In this document: positions 22,154 to 37,100 of the stretch, piece after piece
Layout: each line of letters starts with the position of its first letter
Position numbering within the stretch: the first letter of the stretch is position 1
Assembly (NCBI RefSeq): GCF_041146795.1
Contig: NC_135177.1
Span: forward strand, 2,201,560 to 2,265,559
DNA length: 64,000 nt
Source: Maylandia zebra
Taxonomy: Eukaryota > Chordata > Actinopteri > Cichliformes > Cichlidae
Reading direction: 5' to 3'
Translations under genes and position numbers: made by a program
Notes under the pieces: generated by a model
The model's database searches: none
What the model was told of the DNA's origin: nothing
Seen by the model: only the letters and a program-made list of their open reading frames with translations

Positions 22154-25100
22154 TCACATGTCCTCTGGGTGGCTTTGCAGGCAGGAAATCATTTCTTGGA
22201 CTGGCCTCTTCTCAAAACAAATCTGATAAACTGCTGTGAACAAAGGGAACCTGGAGAGAGGAAGGACAGAGTTAGAGCTTGACAAAGCAGAAAAGAGAAA
22301 ATTCAAGTTATTAATTTCACATGTAACAAACGTATATAGACTAGATAAACAACAACAATACAGAAGTAAATAAATTCAAATTTAAAGTCAGAAAGAAAGT
22401 TCTAAACACTGATGAGCCAAAGTATGACCATCTCTACGATCTCAAAACGACCCAGTAACATATTTCAGTTTGTTTCAGCGTAGAATCCTAGTGCGGTTCA
22501 TTACAGTAACTTCAATGAGTTTAGGGAGAGTTTGTTCTTTATTACCTATTTCTGCGTTTAAAAATAGTTCAAATCCTTTCGAAGTGTGTAGTTGTAGTAG
22601 TAATAATAATAATAATAATAATAAGCGGCTGAGAGGTGGCTTGTGGTAGCCATCGAACCACATGGGGGAGAAATGGCGCCGTCACATTTCAAGCATCTAC
22701 TCAATCCCACTGACATGACCTCCATACAGGAAGCAGATTCTGTGAGGAAAGGGATGACGCCCGTCACCGGGGGCAAGGTCACTTAGGCACTTAAACCACT
22801 CTTTGGTAAGGAGGACTTAATGCTGTGCTCCAGTTATGGAGAGAACACACTCCTCAACCTCCCCAGGAAAGTCCAGGTGAGGGCACTGGAAGCAAGAATC
22901 CATCATTAGTTGAACGTCAGATTCATTAATGTCGTTTTTGTCCTGGACAGGGGAATGCTGGACCAGCTCTTTATCAAGTCAGGGACATTCCAGTGCACGT
23001 GGGAGTTTGCCCAACCAGTCTACATGTGTTTTGTGGACTTGGAAAAGGAATTTCGACACATTCCTTAAGGGATTCAGTGGCAGGTGCTGAGGGACTAAGG
23101 GGTGTCTGGTCTGTTATTACAAGTCACATGGTTCCTGTACAACCACAGCGAGAGCTTGGACTACACCGGTGGCGGTAAGTCAGGCTTCTTCCCCTGGTGT
23201 TGGACTTCGCTAGGGTTTATCTTTGTTACTGATTCTGGCAGTTATATTGGGAAGTCTGCCTGGACACGGTTCTGTTGGCTTCATTTAGTGGTGAGCTCCA
23301 GCTCACAGTGGTCTGCAGCCCACCACTCAGGAATGAAAATCAGCACCTCCAGTTCCAAGACCATGGTTGTCACCAAAGAAGGCAGGGGCTGGTGCCCCAA
23401 GTGGAGTATCTTGGGGTCTTGTTCACGAGTGAGGGGAGGAGTGGACTGGGAGATTGACAGACAGGCTGATGTCGTCCATGGTGGTGAAGAAAGATCTCAA
23501 CATAAAAGTGAAGCTGTTGATTTACTAGTTTATTTATATCCCTGTGGTCACGAGCTCTGGTTAAGATCTATCTTAAATTCTTAATAAATCTCCAACCATA
23601 TCACCTGCTATGATGCCTGACAGCAGCGTCGCTGTTGTGCTGAGGCAGGCTATTGGTTGGTAGTTGGATGGGGGCCAGTCCCTTCTGGGGGATCAGGACT
23701 CTCTGACCTTTGGTTAGCCTGGTTCTTGTGCTGCCAGGCGCTCACAGAGTACAGTAGGTGTGAATCATATCAGGGACTGATACTTACCCTATCCTGTTCA
23801 GGAAGATTGAAGTAATCTGCTTTTAGATCATGTAGACATGATCTAATCATCTAATCTGTCCTATCCTGAGCGCAGAGTCAAGGGGCCATTTACGTGAAAA
23901 GGGAAAGACCATCTCTGAATCGAGGAGGGGCCTAAGGGTCCCTCTGTCACCATTTTATGTATATGTGTATTTTTGAGGCATTTCCCCACTGCTCCCAATT
24001 ATATGTAAAGATAAACTAAAATTGAAATCCCTAATTCAAGCTCTGTACTTGTTATACACTACCAGTCAAAAGTCTGGACACACCTTGTCATTTAATGGTT
24101 TTCCGTTATTTTCATGACTGTTTACACTGTAGATTCAAACCGAATGCATCAAAACTATGAATGAACACATGTGGAATTATTTAGTAAACAAAAGTGTGAA
24201 ATAACATATTTATATTTGAGATTCTTCCACGTAGCCGCCCTTTGCTTTGATTGCTGCTGCACACACTCTTCATTCTCTCCATGAGCTTCACGAGGTCGTC
24301 ACCTGAGACAGTTTTCCAACAGTCTTGAAGGAGTTCCCAGAGAAGCCGAGCACTCGTTGGTCCTTTGCCTTCACTTTGTTCTCCATCTCATCCCAAACCG
24401 TCTCCACTGGCTTTAGGTCAGGTGACCGTGTTTCGGGTCATTGTCATATTCAAACAAAGTAAATGATGGTGCAAGTAAAAGCAAACCAGATGGGATGGCA
24501 TGTGGCTGCTGTGGTAGCCATGCTGGGTTAGTGTGCCTTCAGTTTTGAATAAATCCCCAACAGTGTCACCAGCAAATCACCTCCACACCATCACACCTTC
24601 CCCTCCATGCTTCACAGTGGGAACCATGTGTAACATAGTTAAAAATGGTTCAAGTTACATCCTGCTAAATGGGACGATGGCACCACCTACTGTTGGAAAT
24701 GTCACGCTGCAGTGACTATGAAGGGCAAATGATGTTGGGTAATAATTAGAGTGATGGAGGATTCCCGTAGAGATAACGAATGGGTAAATTTCACGGACAG
24801 AAATGTTACTAGTCCGTAACAGAAATAGAAGTTGACCTGGCTATTTTTGATTAAATATATTTGCTGTGGGTTCCTTCTGTCATCCTTACGTTGGGTTAGA
24901 CATTCGCCTTTTCACACAAGGCTCACGCTGGTTGTCCACGAAAATGAGCCATTCTACTTTGTTGCCCTTCGTCATAAATGCGGATGCTGAGTAAAAGGGG
25001 CTAAACTGACCCAACCCCGTTTGTTCATTTAAAGAACCCGAAAAGACATAACACTGAGGTGAGATGCATGCATCCTCAGCAGTGGAGGCGACTCTTGGTC

Positions 25101-28100
25101 TTCCTTTCCTGGGGCGTCCTCAAGTTTTTGCAATTTTCTGGACTGAGCTTCAGTTCTTAAAGTAATGATGTCATTTCTCTTTACTTAGCTGATTGATTCT
25201 GTCAAACAGGGCTGTCAGCTGTGTACCAACCTGACTGCTGCACAACACAACTGATGGTCCCAAATTACACCAATGAACCCTGTCAGGCACACCTGTGAGG
25301 AAAACCATTTCAGGTGACTGCATCATGAAGCTCATTAAGAGAAGGATGAGGGTTTGCAGCTCTGTCAACAAAGCAAAGGGCAGCTACTTAGTAAAAATAA
25401 AGACAAACCAATAAATGTTCAAACTTTTGACAGGTAGTTTACAGTCAAAATATAGCACAGAGCTGCGTTACATGTCAAAAAAGAAAAAAAAAATACAATA
25501 GACAGACAAAGAAACTTGATTACAGACCTATTCACCAGGCACTTCTGTTGGAGGATGCGGTAAACCTCAGCTGAGGTGGCAGGACCCTGGAGCTTCTGAC
25601 CATTGAAAATCTCCTTCTCCAGCACTTCAATGCTCTATCAGCAGGTGTGACAAGAAGAAAATACAAGAAAGTGCACAATTAAAAAGCAGTTCGTCATTTC
25701 AAACCAAAAACAGTTCGAGCTAATAAAGCTTTACATAGTAATGCGTAATGAGGAAAGAGAGCAGATACACTACAACAACCAAACGTGACGGTGCACATAC
25801 CTTCCCTGTTCTAACAAAGGCCTCTGCTGCTCGTCGATTGCGGCCGCCATAGCACGTAGCGATGAGGTCGGCCACACCACAGCTCTCCAGAAAGGTCGAT
25901 GTGGAAACCACGCCATTCTTAGAAAAGAGTTGGGCGAAGGTTATCATCTCCATCAAGCCCAGACGGATCACAGCTGCCTTGGTGTTGTCTCCACACTGCA
26001 AGCCATCACAAAAACCTGCACTCACTGCAACGATGTTCTTCACCAGCAATGAACAAAACAAAAACACACATTTAGAAAATGATGTAAAGCTCTCAATGCA
26101 ACTAACAGAAGACTGAAAATCATGTACTGATGAGTGCATCACCTCACACCTAATAAAGCTCATTATTAACACGACTGTTCAAGTGTGTTGGTGCACCCAT
26201 GCTCCAATTTAAACACTACTCTTAAAAAATATATATACATATATATAGAGCTGGGCGATATGAGATTTTTTCATATCACGATGTTTTTTTCATTTCAGGC
26301 GATAACGATATCTATCACGATATAAGCCAAATAACTATATTTGTAAGATTTAAATGTGCCGTTGCTCACAAGTAAAATGTGAAATAATCAGCAGCTTGTT
26401 TTTATTTAAATATTTATTTCCCATAATAAGTTCAACAGGGTAGATGTACTTAAGGAACATGAGACTTTTTCAGATAAATAAAGGCAAATATTGCAAACTA
26501 CACAAAAGGCAGCCGCTAAAGCGTTTAAGTTTCAAAATAGAACAAACGAAACAGACTAAACTGTCAATTCCACTTAGAAACAAAATATTAATTCTAAAAA
26601 TAAATCTTAGTTTGTTTTACAGAAGAACAGACAAAACTGGCTAACTTTTGTCAATATCAAATAAACTGAGAACTAAAAGGAAATTCTCAATCTCTCCTTG
26701 TTGTATAGCTGAGCTTTTCAAACAGTTTTAACAGTTACTTTAGTCTGACAAAAGCCGAATGACGAATTAGCGCTTCCACTCAGAGACTGAGGCTACGTCC
26801 ACACGTACACGGGTATTTTTGAAAACGGAGATTTTCCGTTCTCGTTTTAAAAAATAATCCCGTCCACACATAAAGGCAGAAATGAAGGAAAACGCTGCTA
26901 TGAACATGCCAAAGCAGCAGGTGGAGCTAGATTCCTAACTGTGCAGAAATGTTGGCCAATCAGAAGTCTAGAAGCCTCGGTGGGAAAAAGTAAACAAAGC
27001 TGGGGCATAGAAGCAGAACCGAGTCGTATGTGTGGAGGGACAGTAACTGTGTGTATATGTAAGCATTTAAACACTGCAGAGAGTAGAATTAACAGTATTG
27101 TAGAAATTCATTTCACCGAAACAATAACGTGGCGCACAGTGTGACGCATGCACCAGTTTATTGTATTTCCAGACTTGCTGTCGGCACAATTTACAGTGCA
27201 CGCTACTCTGTTTTTTTGTCAGACTTGAAATAGCAGAAATACCTTCACACTACGGAACTTCTATGGCTCTTCCGTTCGACAATCTCTCCGGCGTTGGAAC
27301 CATCATCTGTTTTCTCTTCGGTCACGCTCGGTTGATTTTTCTAGTCGGCACACTCATTTCCTCCATTACCCGCTGGCTCCATTACCCGCTGGCTGCTTCC
27401 CAAACAAACACACGTGCGGCTTGGCACTTGTGCTGTACGTAACAAGTCACACGACGTGACGCTGCGGCTGTGATTGGTTCGGCTCTGCGCTGCTTAATTT
27501 GGATTGGCTGACCTTTTTTTTTTTTTTTTTTTTAAAGAGGACAAGAGCGGCGAGGTCTATCGCGATAGCTTAATTTCTCTATCGAGTAAAAGTTATATCG
27601 CGATACATATCGTTATCGTTCTATCGCCCAGCTCTACATATATAGTATAAAATGATGAAAATCATCGACGCTGCATTCACCAAACCACAGAGCATTTGGA
27701 ATATCAGTTTATTCATAGGTTCCATGCAGTCAACACCTGTGGCCAATTACATATCTGACACCCATTGAAAATATGACAAAAGAAGTCCCGGCGAAGGCGT
27801 CGAATCATATTTCAAGATGGAACGAAGGACAGTTTGGTTTCATAACCACAGACACTGGTTCTGCCTCTTTACCAGCAAAAGGTTTCACATTTCAGTGTTA
27901 CACAGACATTTAGACTCCAAACATCCTTACAGTCGACAGTAACTACAGAGAGACCGTGCTGGTAGCCATGTGATTATAGAGTATTTGATTCAGTGTCATG
28001 TGTAAGTGTTTACCTTCAAAGCTCCACACAGCTCCACTGTGTCAGCATCCTCCACTACTGTGATCCTGAAGTTTGGAGTCGTCAGTAACTCTTTGAACAG

Positions 28101-31100
28101 TAGACCATTCTCCACATTCCTGCTGCCTAACACACACACACACACACACGATCTGATGGTCAGAACTCGCTGAAATAAAGCATGTCAATAATCCAAAACA
28201 AACACTGGGTCACCAAACTCAGGACCATGACAGAAGGGAGCCAGTTGAGACGGTTCGGGCGTCTGGCAAGAATATGTCCCGGGTGAGGTGTTCTGAGGAG
28301 GACCCGGGGCAGACCCAGGACACTGTGCAGGAGGTGGCCGGGGAGAGGGAGGTGTGGGCTTCTCTGCTTAGGCTGCTGCCTACCGTACCTGGCCCCAGAA
28401 GATGGATGGACGGACAAATCACAGGAGATGTGGAAATCAGTCTAATCCAAGTATAATCTTTAGGCTCAAGTATACAAATAAGCCAGATCACTAATTACTA
28501 ATTTATTTGAACAGGTAAACTTGAAACTGTCTTATCGCATTACTGACCATTATGCTCATCAGTTCTCAAAATAGCCTTGAATAGATGATTAATCCCTAAT
28601 TGCTAATGCATGGCTTGGCTTCCTGCTAATGAAGCACAGAGCTGTTGGAGCTATTGGTTGGCAAGGTCCTGTTCCCAATCCACCCAAGGAGGCTCCCGAG
28701 CAGTCAATTGGGAGTCTACAGACATGCTCGAACAATAAATGAGTAACTTTGGTCTTTGTGATGCTTGGCATTACATCGTTCAGCTCTCAGGGACTTCTTT
28801 TCACTAGAACAGCACTCAGATTCTTGCTTAGACTACTTTTAGTTAGCAGCTCCATTATGAGGGATATCACAGACACTCAGACTGGTGTCTGTCTCTCAGA
28901 GACACAAAGGAGTTACACCACCAATGAGCAGATATTCTTAAAGAGCAAGTTATTTCACAAAAGAACAGGCAGTGTAAACACTGAGCGTCCAGTAATATCA
29001 CTGTGCGTTTAAAGGAAGCAGGAAAAGTAGTAACAGAATAATATTTTACTATTAAAACAAGAAAAATAATGAAAAAAACCTTCACCACAATAACATATAG
29101 TTAGCAATCTGAGAAAACTGAAACTGGAATTAAATGAAATAAGTGACAAAAAGACGATTTCTGGTGCAAAGGCTGAGTTTGGAGAACTTTGAACATGGCA
29201 ATAAATTAGGGCTGAACGATATATCGCATTTGCGATAATATCGCGACATGATCAAGTGCAATTTTCTAACCGCAAAGGCTGCGATTATACTCTGGACATG
29301 TCCAAATTCATGGGCTGCATCCTCCTGAGGCCGCATTTGTAGACCGATTACGTCACAGCGACGCGCCGAAGGCTGTCCAAATTACTACCATATCCCAGAA
29401 TTCATAGCGCGGCCCAGCCAAACTCCAGTTTCCAGCAATGGCGGCCGCTACTAAGTTTTAAAATTACTCATACTAATCTTTCTGGGTCACAAAATAAACT
29501 TTTAACATATTTTCAGGCGAGAAAGTAGTTGTGTAAACATCAAATATCTGCTCGGTTTATCAAGATATCCCATATTTGCAAAAGTGCTTCGACGTTTTCA
29601 GAGGCGTCTGCTACCCACCAGCTCGACAGCTAGCCGGGAGCTCGAGGGTTACTGATGCGGCCGAGAACGGCACAACTCCCGGCACATCATTTTCAGATCA
29701 CCGCGGAGTTTCGCTGCTCGGGTTAAACGTAATATATAAGTCACTTAGACAACCTAAAAATGTTATTGTTGGGCTTTTTTCAGTGTTTTGTTTGTTCGTG
29801 AGTAAATCGGTTTGGCTGAGATTAAAGTTATTAGATTAGATAAAATAAAACTTTATTAATCCCCCGGGTGGGTTCCTCCTTGGTTTTCACACAGCTGACT
29901 AAACGTCAAACAGAAGACTTATTAAACAGAAGTATGAGACAGTCGAGAATTTACACCAGTGTCTGGTTATATTTTAGATAGCAAGAAGCAGACGGCCGAG
30001 TTTATTAAACTCCACCGAGACAGCGGTGACGCTAATCAGAACTAGACCGTCCAATTTCACGCCTTTAAACTTTAAAGGCGTGTTTGTGTGTGTGTTTATA
30101 CAATTGCTATTATGTTTGCACTTTATGTGTAATGTTACTGACTGCAGAGATCAGTAAGATGTGTGTATTTTTTATTTATTAGTTTTATTTATTTAATATT
30201 ATTTTTTAATTGAATGACTGTCTAGTAGTTCACAGATGTCGAAAAACTGAGTGTGGTAAAGCCACTGATTTTGTTTATGTATATTTCTGCAATCTGCACA
30301 TTGTACTGACTTTCATTTTAATGTTTACACCAGGGTTCCTTGTCAGCACTTTATGCTCAGATGTTTGTAAGCTAAAAATAAACTATTGTGTATGTTCAAA
30401 TATACTGTTGTGATTGAAGAAGTTAAATAAAAATGTCAGTCATCAATTCATGCATCACCTCATGTCATCATAACAGAGGTCTGTCTTCCAGGAAAGAACA
30501 GTTTAAAATTAATGTAATATAGTATTGGCCATACTATATGATGTATTGCTTGTCTTTGTTTAATAATACAGAAGACAAATACCTTAAAAAAATAATCGCA
30601 TATCGCATCGCAATCGCAATATTGGGGCAAAAAAAATCGCAATTAGATTATTTTCCATAATCGTTCAGCCCTACAATAAATCCAGAAAATTCCAGGCTAA
30701 CCAGTTAAAGCTAAGTTAAGAAAAAACAACTAAAGACTCGCCTGGGAACATTACTCATGATCCGCAACAAATACATCTTTTAAAAGACTTTTCTGAAGCT
30801 TTATATGTATTAATGACGAATCCATCTGATGTTGTCCTTACATTATTACACAACGTGTGAATGCCATGAAGCCCACAGCATCTCCCAGCTCCAGCTCCAC
30901 ATGGTTTTCCAGCTCAGTTTTACACAATTTTGATCTTTGCTAGCACGCACTTTATTCAGAACGCTGACTCAAATTCAGATCACGCACCATCTCCCAGTAT
31001 GAACTCTGCCAGTATGAGTCTGCTTCCTAAACCAGGCAGAGACCCTACACTCCCATCCAATCAAGCCAAGGGGACAAAAAAACAAAACACATTTCTTCTC

Positions 31101-34100
31101 TTCCAGGTCCCGTTTGTTCTTTTTAAATCCACAACATGCCAGTTACAGCAGGCAGTAATAGAATCTACTGAATAACATTTTCCACGTGGATTCTACTCAC
31201 CGATGGTGGATTCACAGAACTTCTCAGCTGCTACTTCGTTGGCGATGTTTGCTCCCATCAGGACACTGACATCAATCTCCATCTTCTCACGAATGACGTC
31301 AGAGATCAGCCTCAGGCCCTCTGGACCCTCATATATACCCTGAGACAGTAATGAGAGGGGCGGTGGTGGATGAGCGATGGCATACAGGATGAGCCATAAA
31401 GGACACAGCTGCTTATACCCATGCTGTAGATGGATGCATGCAGAAAGTCAAGGGAGGAAACCAGCCTCCCCCTGATATGTTCCTTCTGACTGACCTCTTC
31501 ACCCCAAGGCTAAGCCCTTGAAATGAAGCTAATTTCTGATGTAGCCTGATTCTTCCAGTCACTACCCACAGCTTGCAGCCAAACACATTCACCAGCACCC
31601 TCTCTACCAAAACAGAGTCCAAATAACTGCAGATGATGAACCAGTCCATCTCACACTCACCTGTTCACCCACTTGTGAACAAGAGATATTTGAGCTCTTG
31701 ACTAGAGGAAGCAATTCTTCTCTAACCTGGAGTCTTTTCAGCTTCAGAGCCATGACGTGGGATTCTGAGGTACCAGTTCTGACTGATGATAGGGGGTTTG
31801 TGGAGATCAGCATTTGATGAGCCCAGTAGGACCACAGCATCCACAAAACACATAGATATGATCTACTTCCACCATGCGTTATAGTTTACACCCCTTATTG
31901 TGCCTAGAAATTTGTTAATGGCCTGTATTTATATGGCGCTTTACTAGTCCCTACGGACCCCAAAGCGCTTTACATATCCAGTCATCCACCCATTCACACA
32001 CACATTCACACACTGGTGATGGCAAGCTACATTGTAGCCACAGCCACCCTGGGGCGCACTGACAGAGGCGAGGCTGCCGGACACTGGCGCCACCGGGCCC
32101 TCTGACCACCACCAGTAGGCAACGGGTGAAGTGTCTTGCCCAAGGACACAACGACCGAGACTGTCCAAGCCGGGGCTCGAACTGGCAACCTTCCGATTAC
32201 AAGGCGAACGCCCAACTCTTGAGCCACGATCGCCCGTAATAGACCTCAGTGTCACCAAATGAGTCACACATGTTGATGGCAAATGCAAAAAATGACACTC
32301 GTGCCAAATTTGGACAGGCTACAAACAGCCTGTAACTACAGACCGAAGACTTCGAAACAACAGTGTTACACACTCAAATTGTACTGTTTGGTTAGGGGAT
32401 GGCCGAGGAATGGAGAAGTGCACTGGTACCAGTTTTTAAGAACAGAGTAATGTGCAGAGCTGTAGTAACTACTGAGGGATAAAGCCTGAGACAGATACCA
32501 TGGAGGTATGGGAAAGAGTGGTTAAAGGTGATGATCAGTGAAGGGGAGTGTGGCTTCATGCAGAGAAAGAGCACTACAGACGTGACGCTTGCTTTGAGTA
32601 CGCTGATGGACGCCTGCGATGTGACCCTGTGGAGCTAGAGAAAGATGAGGCACCAAGAGAGGAACTGTGGGATCTTACGTGGCAGCTGAGGGTGACAGAA
32701 AAGTAGGTGAAGGTGTTGCAGGTCATGTGATGACTAGTGTATGCGAATGAAAGAGACACATGGAAAAGTGCAAAAGAGAGGTGAAGAAGAGTGCAGGCAG
32801 GGTGGAGTAGGTGGATACGTGCCAGGAGGGATGTATGACAGACAAGACAGGCAGTGAGACCTGCTGGGACGCTTGGTTTGCCCTTCTTAGCGCTGGTTCA
32901 CAGAAGATCTGTAGTTTTGGTTTCCTTGTTTTTGATCTATATTATTTTGTACTTGGTATAAGCGTAACATTAAAAGACTGCTTGTGAGTTTACTTCTCAT
33001 TTCCCAAGTGCTGTATTGTGGCTCTTCCTGCCTGCCACGTAGCTCCAGGGTGCAGCCAAAGCTTTGACAGCAGCACTTACAGGCTGCCCTGCAAAATATG
33101 TGCTCAAAATATGTACTAATGCAATACACAGCCATGAATGCGTCATGAGTACTGAAACAGACAAACACTGGACTCTGAGTTTAGTGTGTTTTTGTTTACA
33201 GTGCTTGGATCAGAATGTTGGGGGGTCCCTGTGGAAGAGAGGCATCCAAACATCAAACTCACTCTTCAGCGCACACGCTCACTTTGTCGACATATTTGAT
33301 CACAAAATGAATACTGCACATCACCGGATCCCTGGCTACTGCAGTCTGTGTGCCAAATGTCCTTACACCTTTACTACCCCAAAGACCTTCGCTGTGTTTT
33401 ATGGATGGCTGGAGACACTTACTGGCAATATGAACCAAAAAACAGCTTTATGTGACCGCTTATCCTGATCATTAGGGATCCTGTTAGAAGCACACATAAC
33501 AAAGATACTCCGGGCATGTTCAGCTGAGTTTGTATGCACGGCTCAGATCCTGTGTCAGGTCTTTGCTCTGCAGAATTTGGAAAGTTAAAAGCAGCAGTGG
33601 AGTGTGAGATAGCGAGACGGTGAAATGGGCATCATTACCTTTATGAGCGTGATTCCTCGAGCTCTGGCAGAGACACAGCCCACCATTTCATCACAGAGTG
33701 TCCTAATGAACTGATGAGGGACGACAAACACCAGCAGGTCAGCTCCCATAGCAGCATCAGAGAGCTTTGGTACAGCCACCTACGGAGACGACAGAAGCGC
33801 CATTCAATTCAAAGCTGAGTAGGCTTTGAATAATCCTGTGAGTCTGGGTGATTTCCCCACCGTACTGTGTTACACACTTCCACCATATTGCCAAAAATAT
33901 TCACTCGTCTGTCTTCAGCCATACATGAACTGGGGTGACACCCCAGTCTTAATCTAAGGGTTTAATAGAAAGTCATCCAACCCTTTGCAACGATAACAGC
34001 TTCAGCTTTAACGAGAAGGCTCTCCACATTTCGTAGTGTGCTTATTTTCTCCAAATCTCGAGTCAACTCTACCAATCAGTAAGCTACGTGAATGCCGTCT

Positions 34101-37100
34101 TTTCCTTGTTACCCTCAGCTACAAATGCTATGCTAAGCTACCAGTACTACAGCCAGTCATGAATGCACAAACTGCTGACTATTTTCAGCCTGGCTTCACA
34201 CATGATGAAAGCCTTGTGTTATTAGCTGAATCACGTGGCGTCACTATCAGCGAACGAACTCTCGCAGGCGCCAATTTGTTGCGCTCCGGTTTTGAGCGCG
34301 CCATATCCTTCCAAGTAACAAGAAAATGACATTCATGTAGATTACTGACTGGCAGAGGTAACTCAAAATTTCGAGTTATGGATACATTTTTCTTTTTTAC
34401 TGGCAGAAACAAGCTTCCGTAAATTCTTGACCTCCTTCCTGAAGCGCGTTTGTGAAGTCAGACACTGATGTAAGGCCTGGCTCGCAGTCTCCACTCTAAT
34501 TTATCCCAGCGGTGTTCTGTCCGATTGAGGTGAGGACTCTAGTCGAGTTCTTCCACACCAAAGTCTCTCAACCATGTCGATATGGACACTGCAGTCATTG
34601 CGGTCAGACACGTATCGCTCTCCTGGCAGCCACCAAACGCCAGCTTGTCCATCATTGCACGATTTGTGACTCCAGTGAACTGCTCTAGAGTTCAGGTCAG
34701 CGTGCTTTACACAACTGCACCGGATGCTTTGCATTGTGCTTGGTGATGGATACAGCATCCATGGTGACCCATTCCATGAAGAACTCTATGCACTGTTCTT
34801 CAGCTAATCTGAAGGCAACATAAAGTTTGGAGGCCTGTAGCAGAAAGCCGGTGACCTCGGTGCACTGTGCGCTGACCCTGCTCTGTGATTTTATGGGGCT
34901 ACCACTCTGTGGCTGAGTGGTAGGCTTCGACTTTGTTAAAATACCACTAGAAGCTGACTGTGGAATATTTGATAAAGAGGATATTTATGACCGGCCTTGT
35001 TGCATCCCATCATCACACTGATCTATGATGTTTGCAGAAGCAGTCTACATGCCTGGGTTCTTGATGGAAGTGACTGGAACACCTGAATTCGATGACTTGG
35101 GTGAGTGAATACTTTTGGCAGTATAGTGCAGCTTTAGTGCTCTGCAGAGTTTAATGAGCTCAGCAAAAGAATGACATCATACTACTTCTCACCACATTCT
35201 CTGGTAGTTTGTATCCAGGAAGGTACTTAACGTTTTCATGCTCAGTGTTGATGATGTCGCTAAGCTTCCTGCCATTAATATTTTCTTCAAACACCCACAT
35301 CTTCACAGTGGTAGCAATATGCTGCAATGTCCTGGCATTATCTCCGATAATCCTGGCAATAGCAGAGCCCCTGCAACAAAGACACAGAGATCAGCAAATA
35401 TTTCTAGATGTTTCAAGGCATTGATCAATTAATCATTCAGTCAGCTAATCAATTGGACCATCCTAAACTACTTCGTTAGCTTCATTCTTGTGAATTTTTC
35501 GAGTGGAAGAGAGTTGGTGTGAGAGGTGATTAAGCATATTAAGGAGGTGTGCTAGTGTTCTTGTCCGGGAACACGATCCTACTGTTGCTTCATGTAAACA
35601 AAACAGATTCTGATCGAGGTGTTACACAGGTGAAAACATGCACTAAGAGTCCAGAGATGACAAAGGGAAGGTTATTGTTCACTAAACGCCACACTGATGG
35701 GCTGTAACACGCTCACTGATTTTATAGCAGAGTCTGCCACTGATGCCTTTTAAGGTTTATGGGGAAAATAAAATAACAAAACTCTGCTTTTGTTTCCCAG
35801 TGTAAGCACAATCTGACCCGACATCAGTCTACTCTGACAGCCATAGCTGAGTTACTAACAGAGGTGGGACCAAGTCATTGTTTTGCAAGTCTCAAGTAAG
35901 TCTCAAGTCTTTATCCTCAAGTCTCAAGTCAAGTCTCAAGTAATGTCAGGCAAGTCAGAGTCGAGTCTCAAGTCACTGGTGTAAAAGTCCGAGTCAAGTC
36001 ACAAGTCTGAAACTTTGAATTTCAAGTCCTTTCGAGTCTTTAAAAAAAACAAACGAAAAAATAATGTTGCAGTTATATGCTAAATGTAAATATTAGACCA
36101 TGTAATTTTAAAATCTGTGTTTTTCTCAACACATGACAAAATAGTGAACTTAGAAAATATACACAAATTGTGAAATTGCACCTCTTTAAAATGCAGCTCA
36201 ATTAAACCTAGCTCCAAGAATAATTTTCACCGACAGTTCTGAGATAAGCTGCATGTTATTCTTGGATGCGGTTGTAGGACCAGCTTTAAAATCGCATGAC
36301 AAAAATATCATACACATTAAAAAAAACTGTATCACCAACGTAGCCTGGACAACATTTGCTAGTTAGATGAAGTCAGCTATCTCATCGTAGCATATTTATA
36401 TGCATATTTATAATCATACGGTTCTTGGAGTGAGTGCATACACTCATGAAGTTTAGTAACTTCAGGTCACTGCAACAAGCCCAGGTACAGTTTACCGACG
36501 GATGGGTACAGGACCTTGAAATGCACCGTGTAGAACGAAAGACCATCGTACGTATCATAAGTTTACCAGTCTCACAAATCGTCGTCATAAATACACATTC
36601 ATTAACCGTTTATTAATATAACCTTTGAGCTCAACGGTAATTAATTAGTAGTGGAAATAATTTCTGGTACCCATCACAGAAATGTAGCAGTGACAATAAT
36701 ATTGTATGCTGTAATCGTACTGGGCAATTAGTGATACAAAAAACCTGTTTTATCCTGTGAATAAAAGTATATGTTTTTGTCAATGTACCATAATAACAGA
36801 AGCGAAACGCAATATTGTGTCAGGACAATTCACTATTTATGCACAATAAATAAAGGAGCATAGCGCGACAATTTCTGTTCAGCGCCAGACTTGCTTGTAA
36901 CCTATATCACTAATTATGTTATGAAAATGACGTATTAACTACTAAAAAACACTGACCTTCGTGTAAATGCTTGGAGCAGACTAACATGTGAGCTGGAGTG
37001 TTCTGGGACGTTATATTTGGTCTTTGAATGGCTGCAATCCAGGCCATCCGTCGCGTCTTTGTTACTTCGGAAACATGGCTTGAACAATTTCTCTTCAACG

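Noticed and set aside
32160-32235. tRNA gene candidate (A- and B-box-like motifs)
   Set aside because: The motifs belong to the head of a tRNA-derived SINE; no cloverleaf can be folded convincingly, and the same sequence recurs at 43420-43501.
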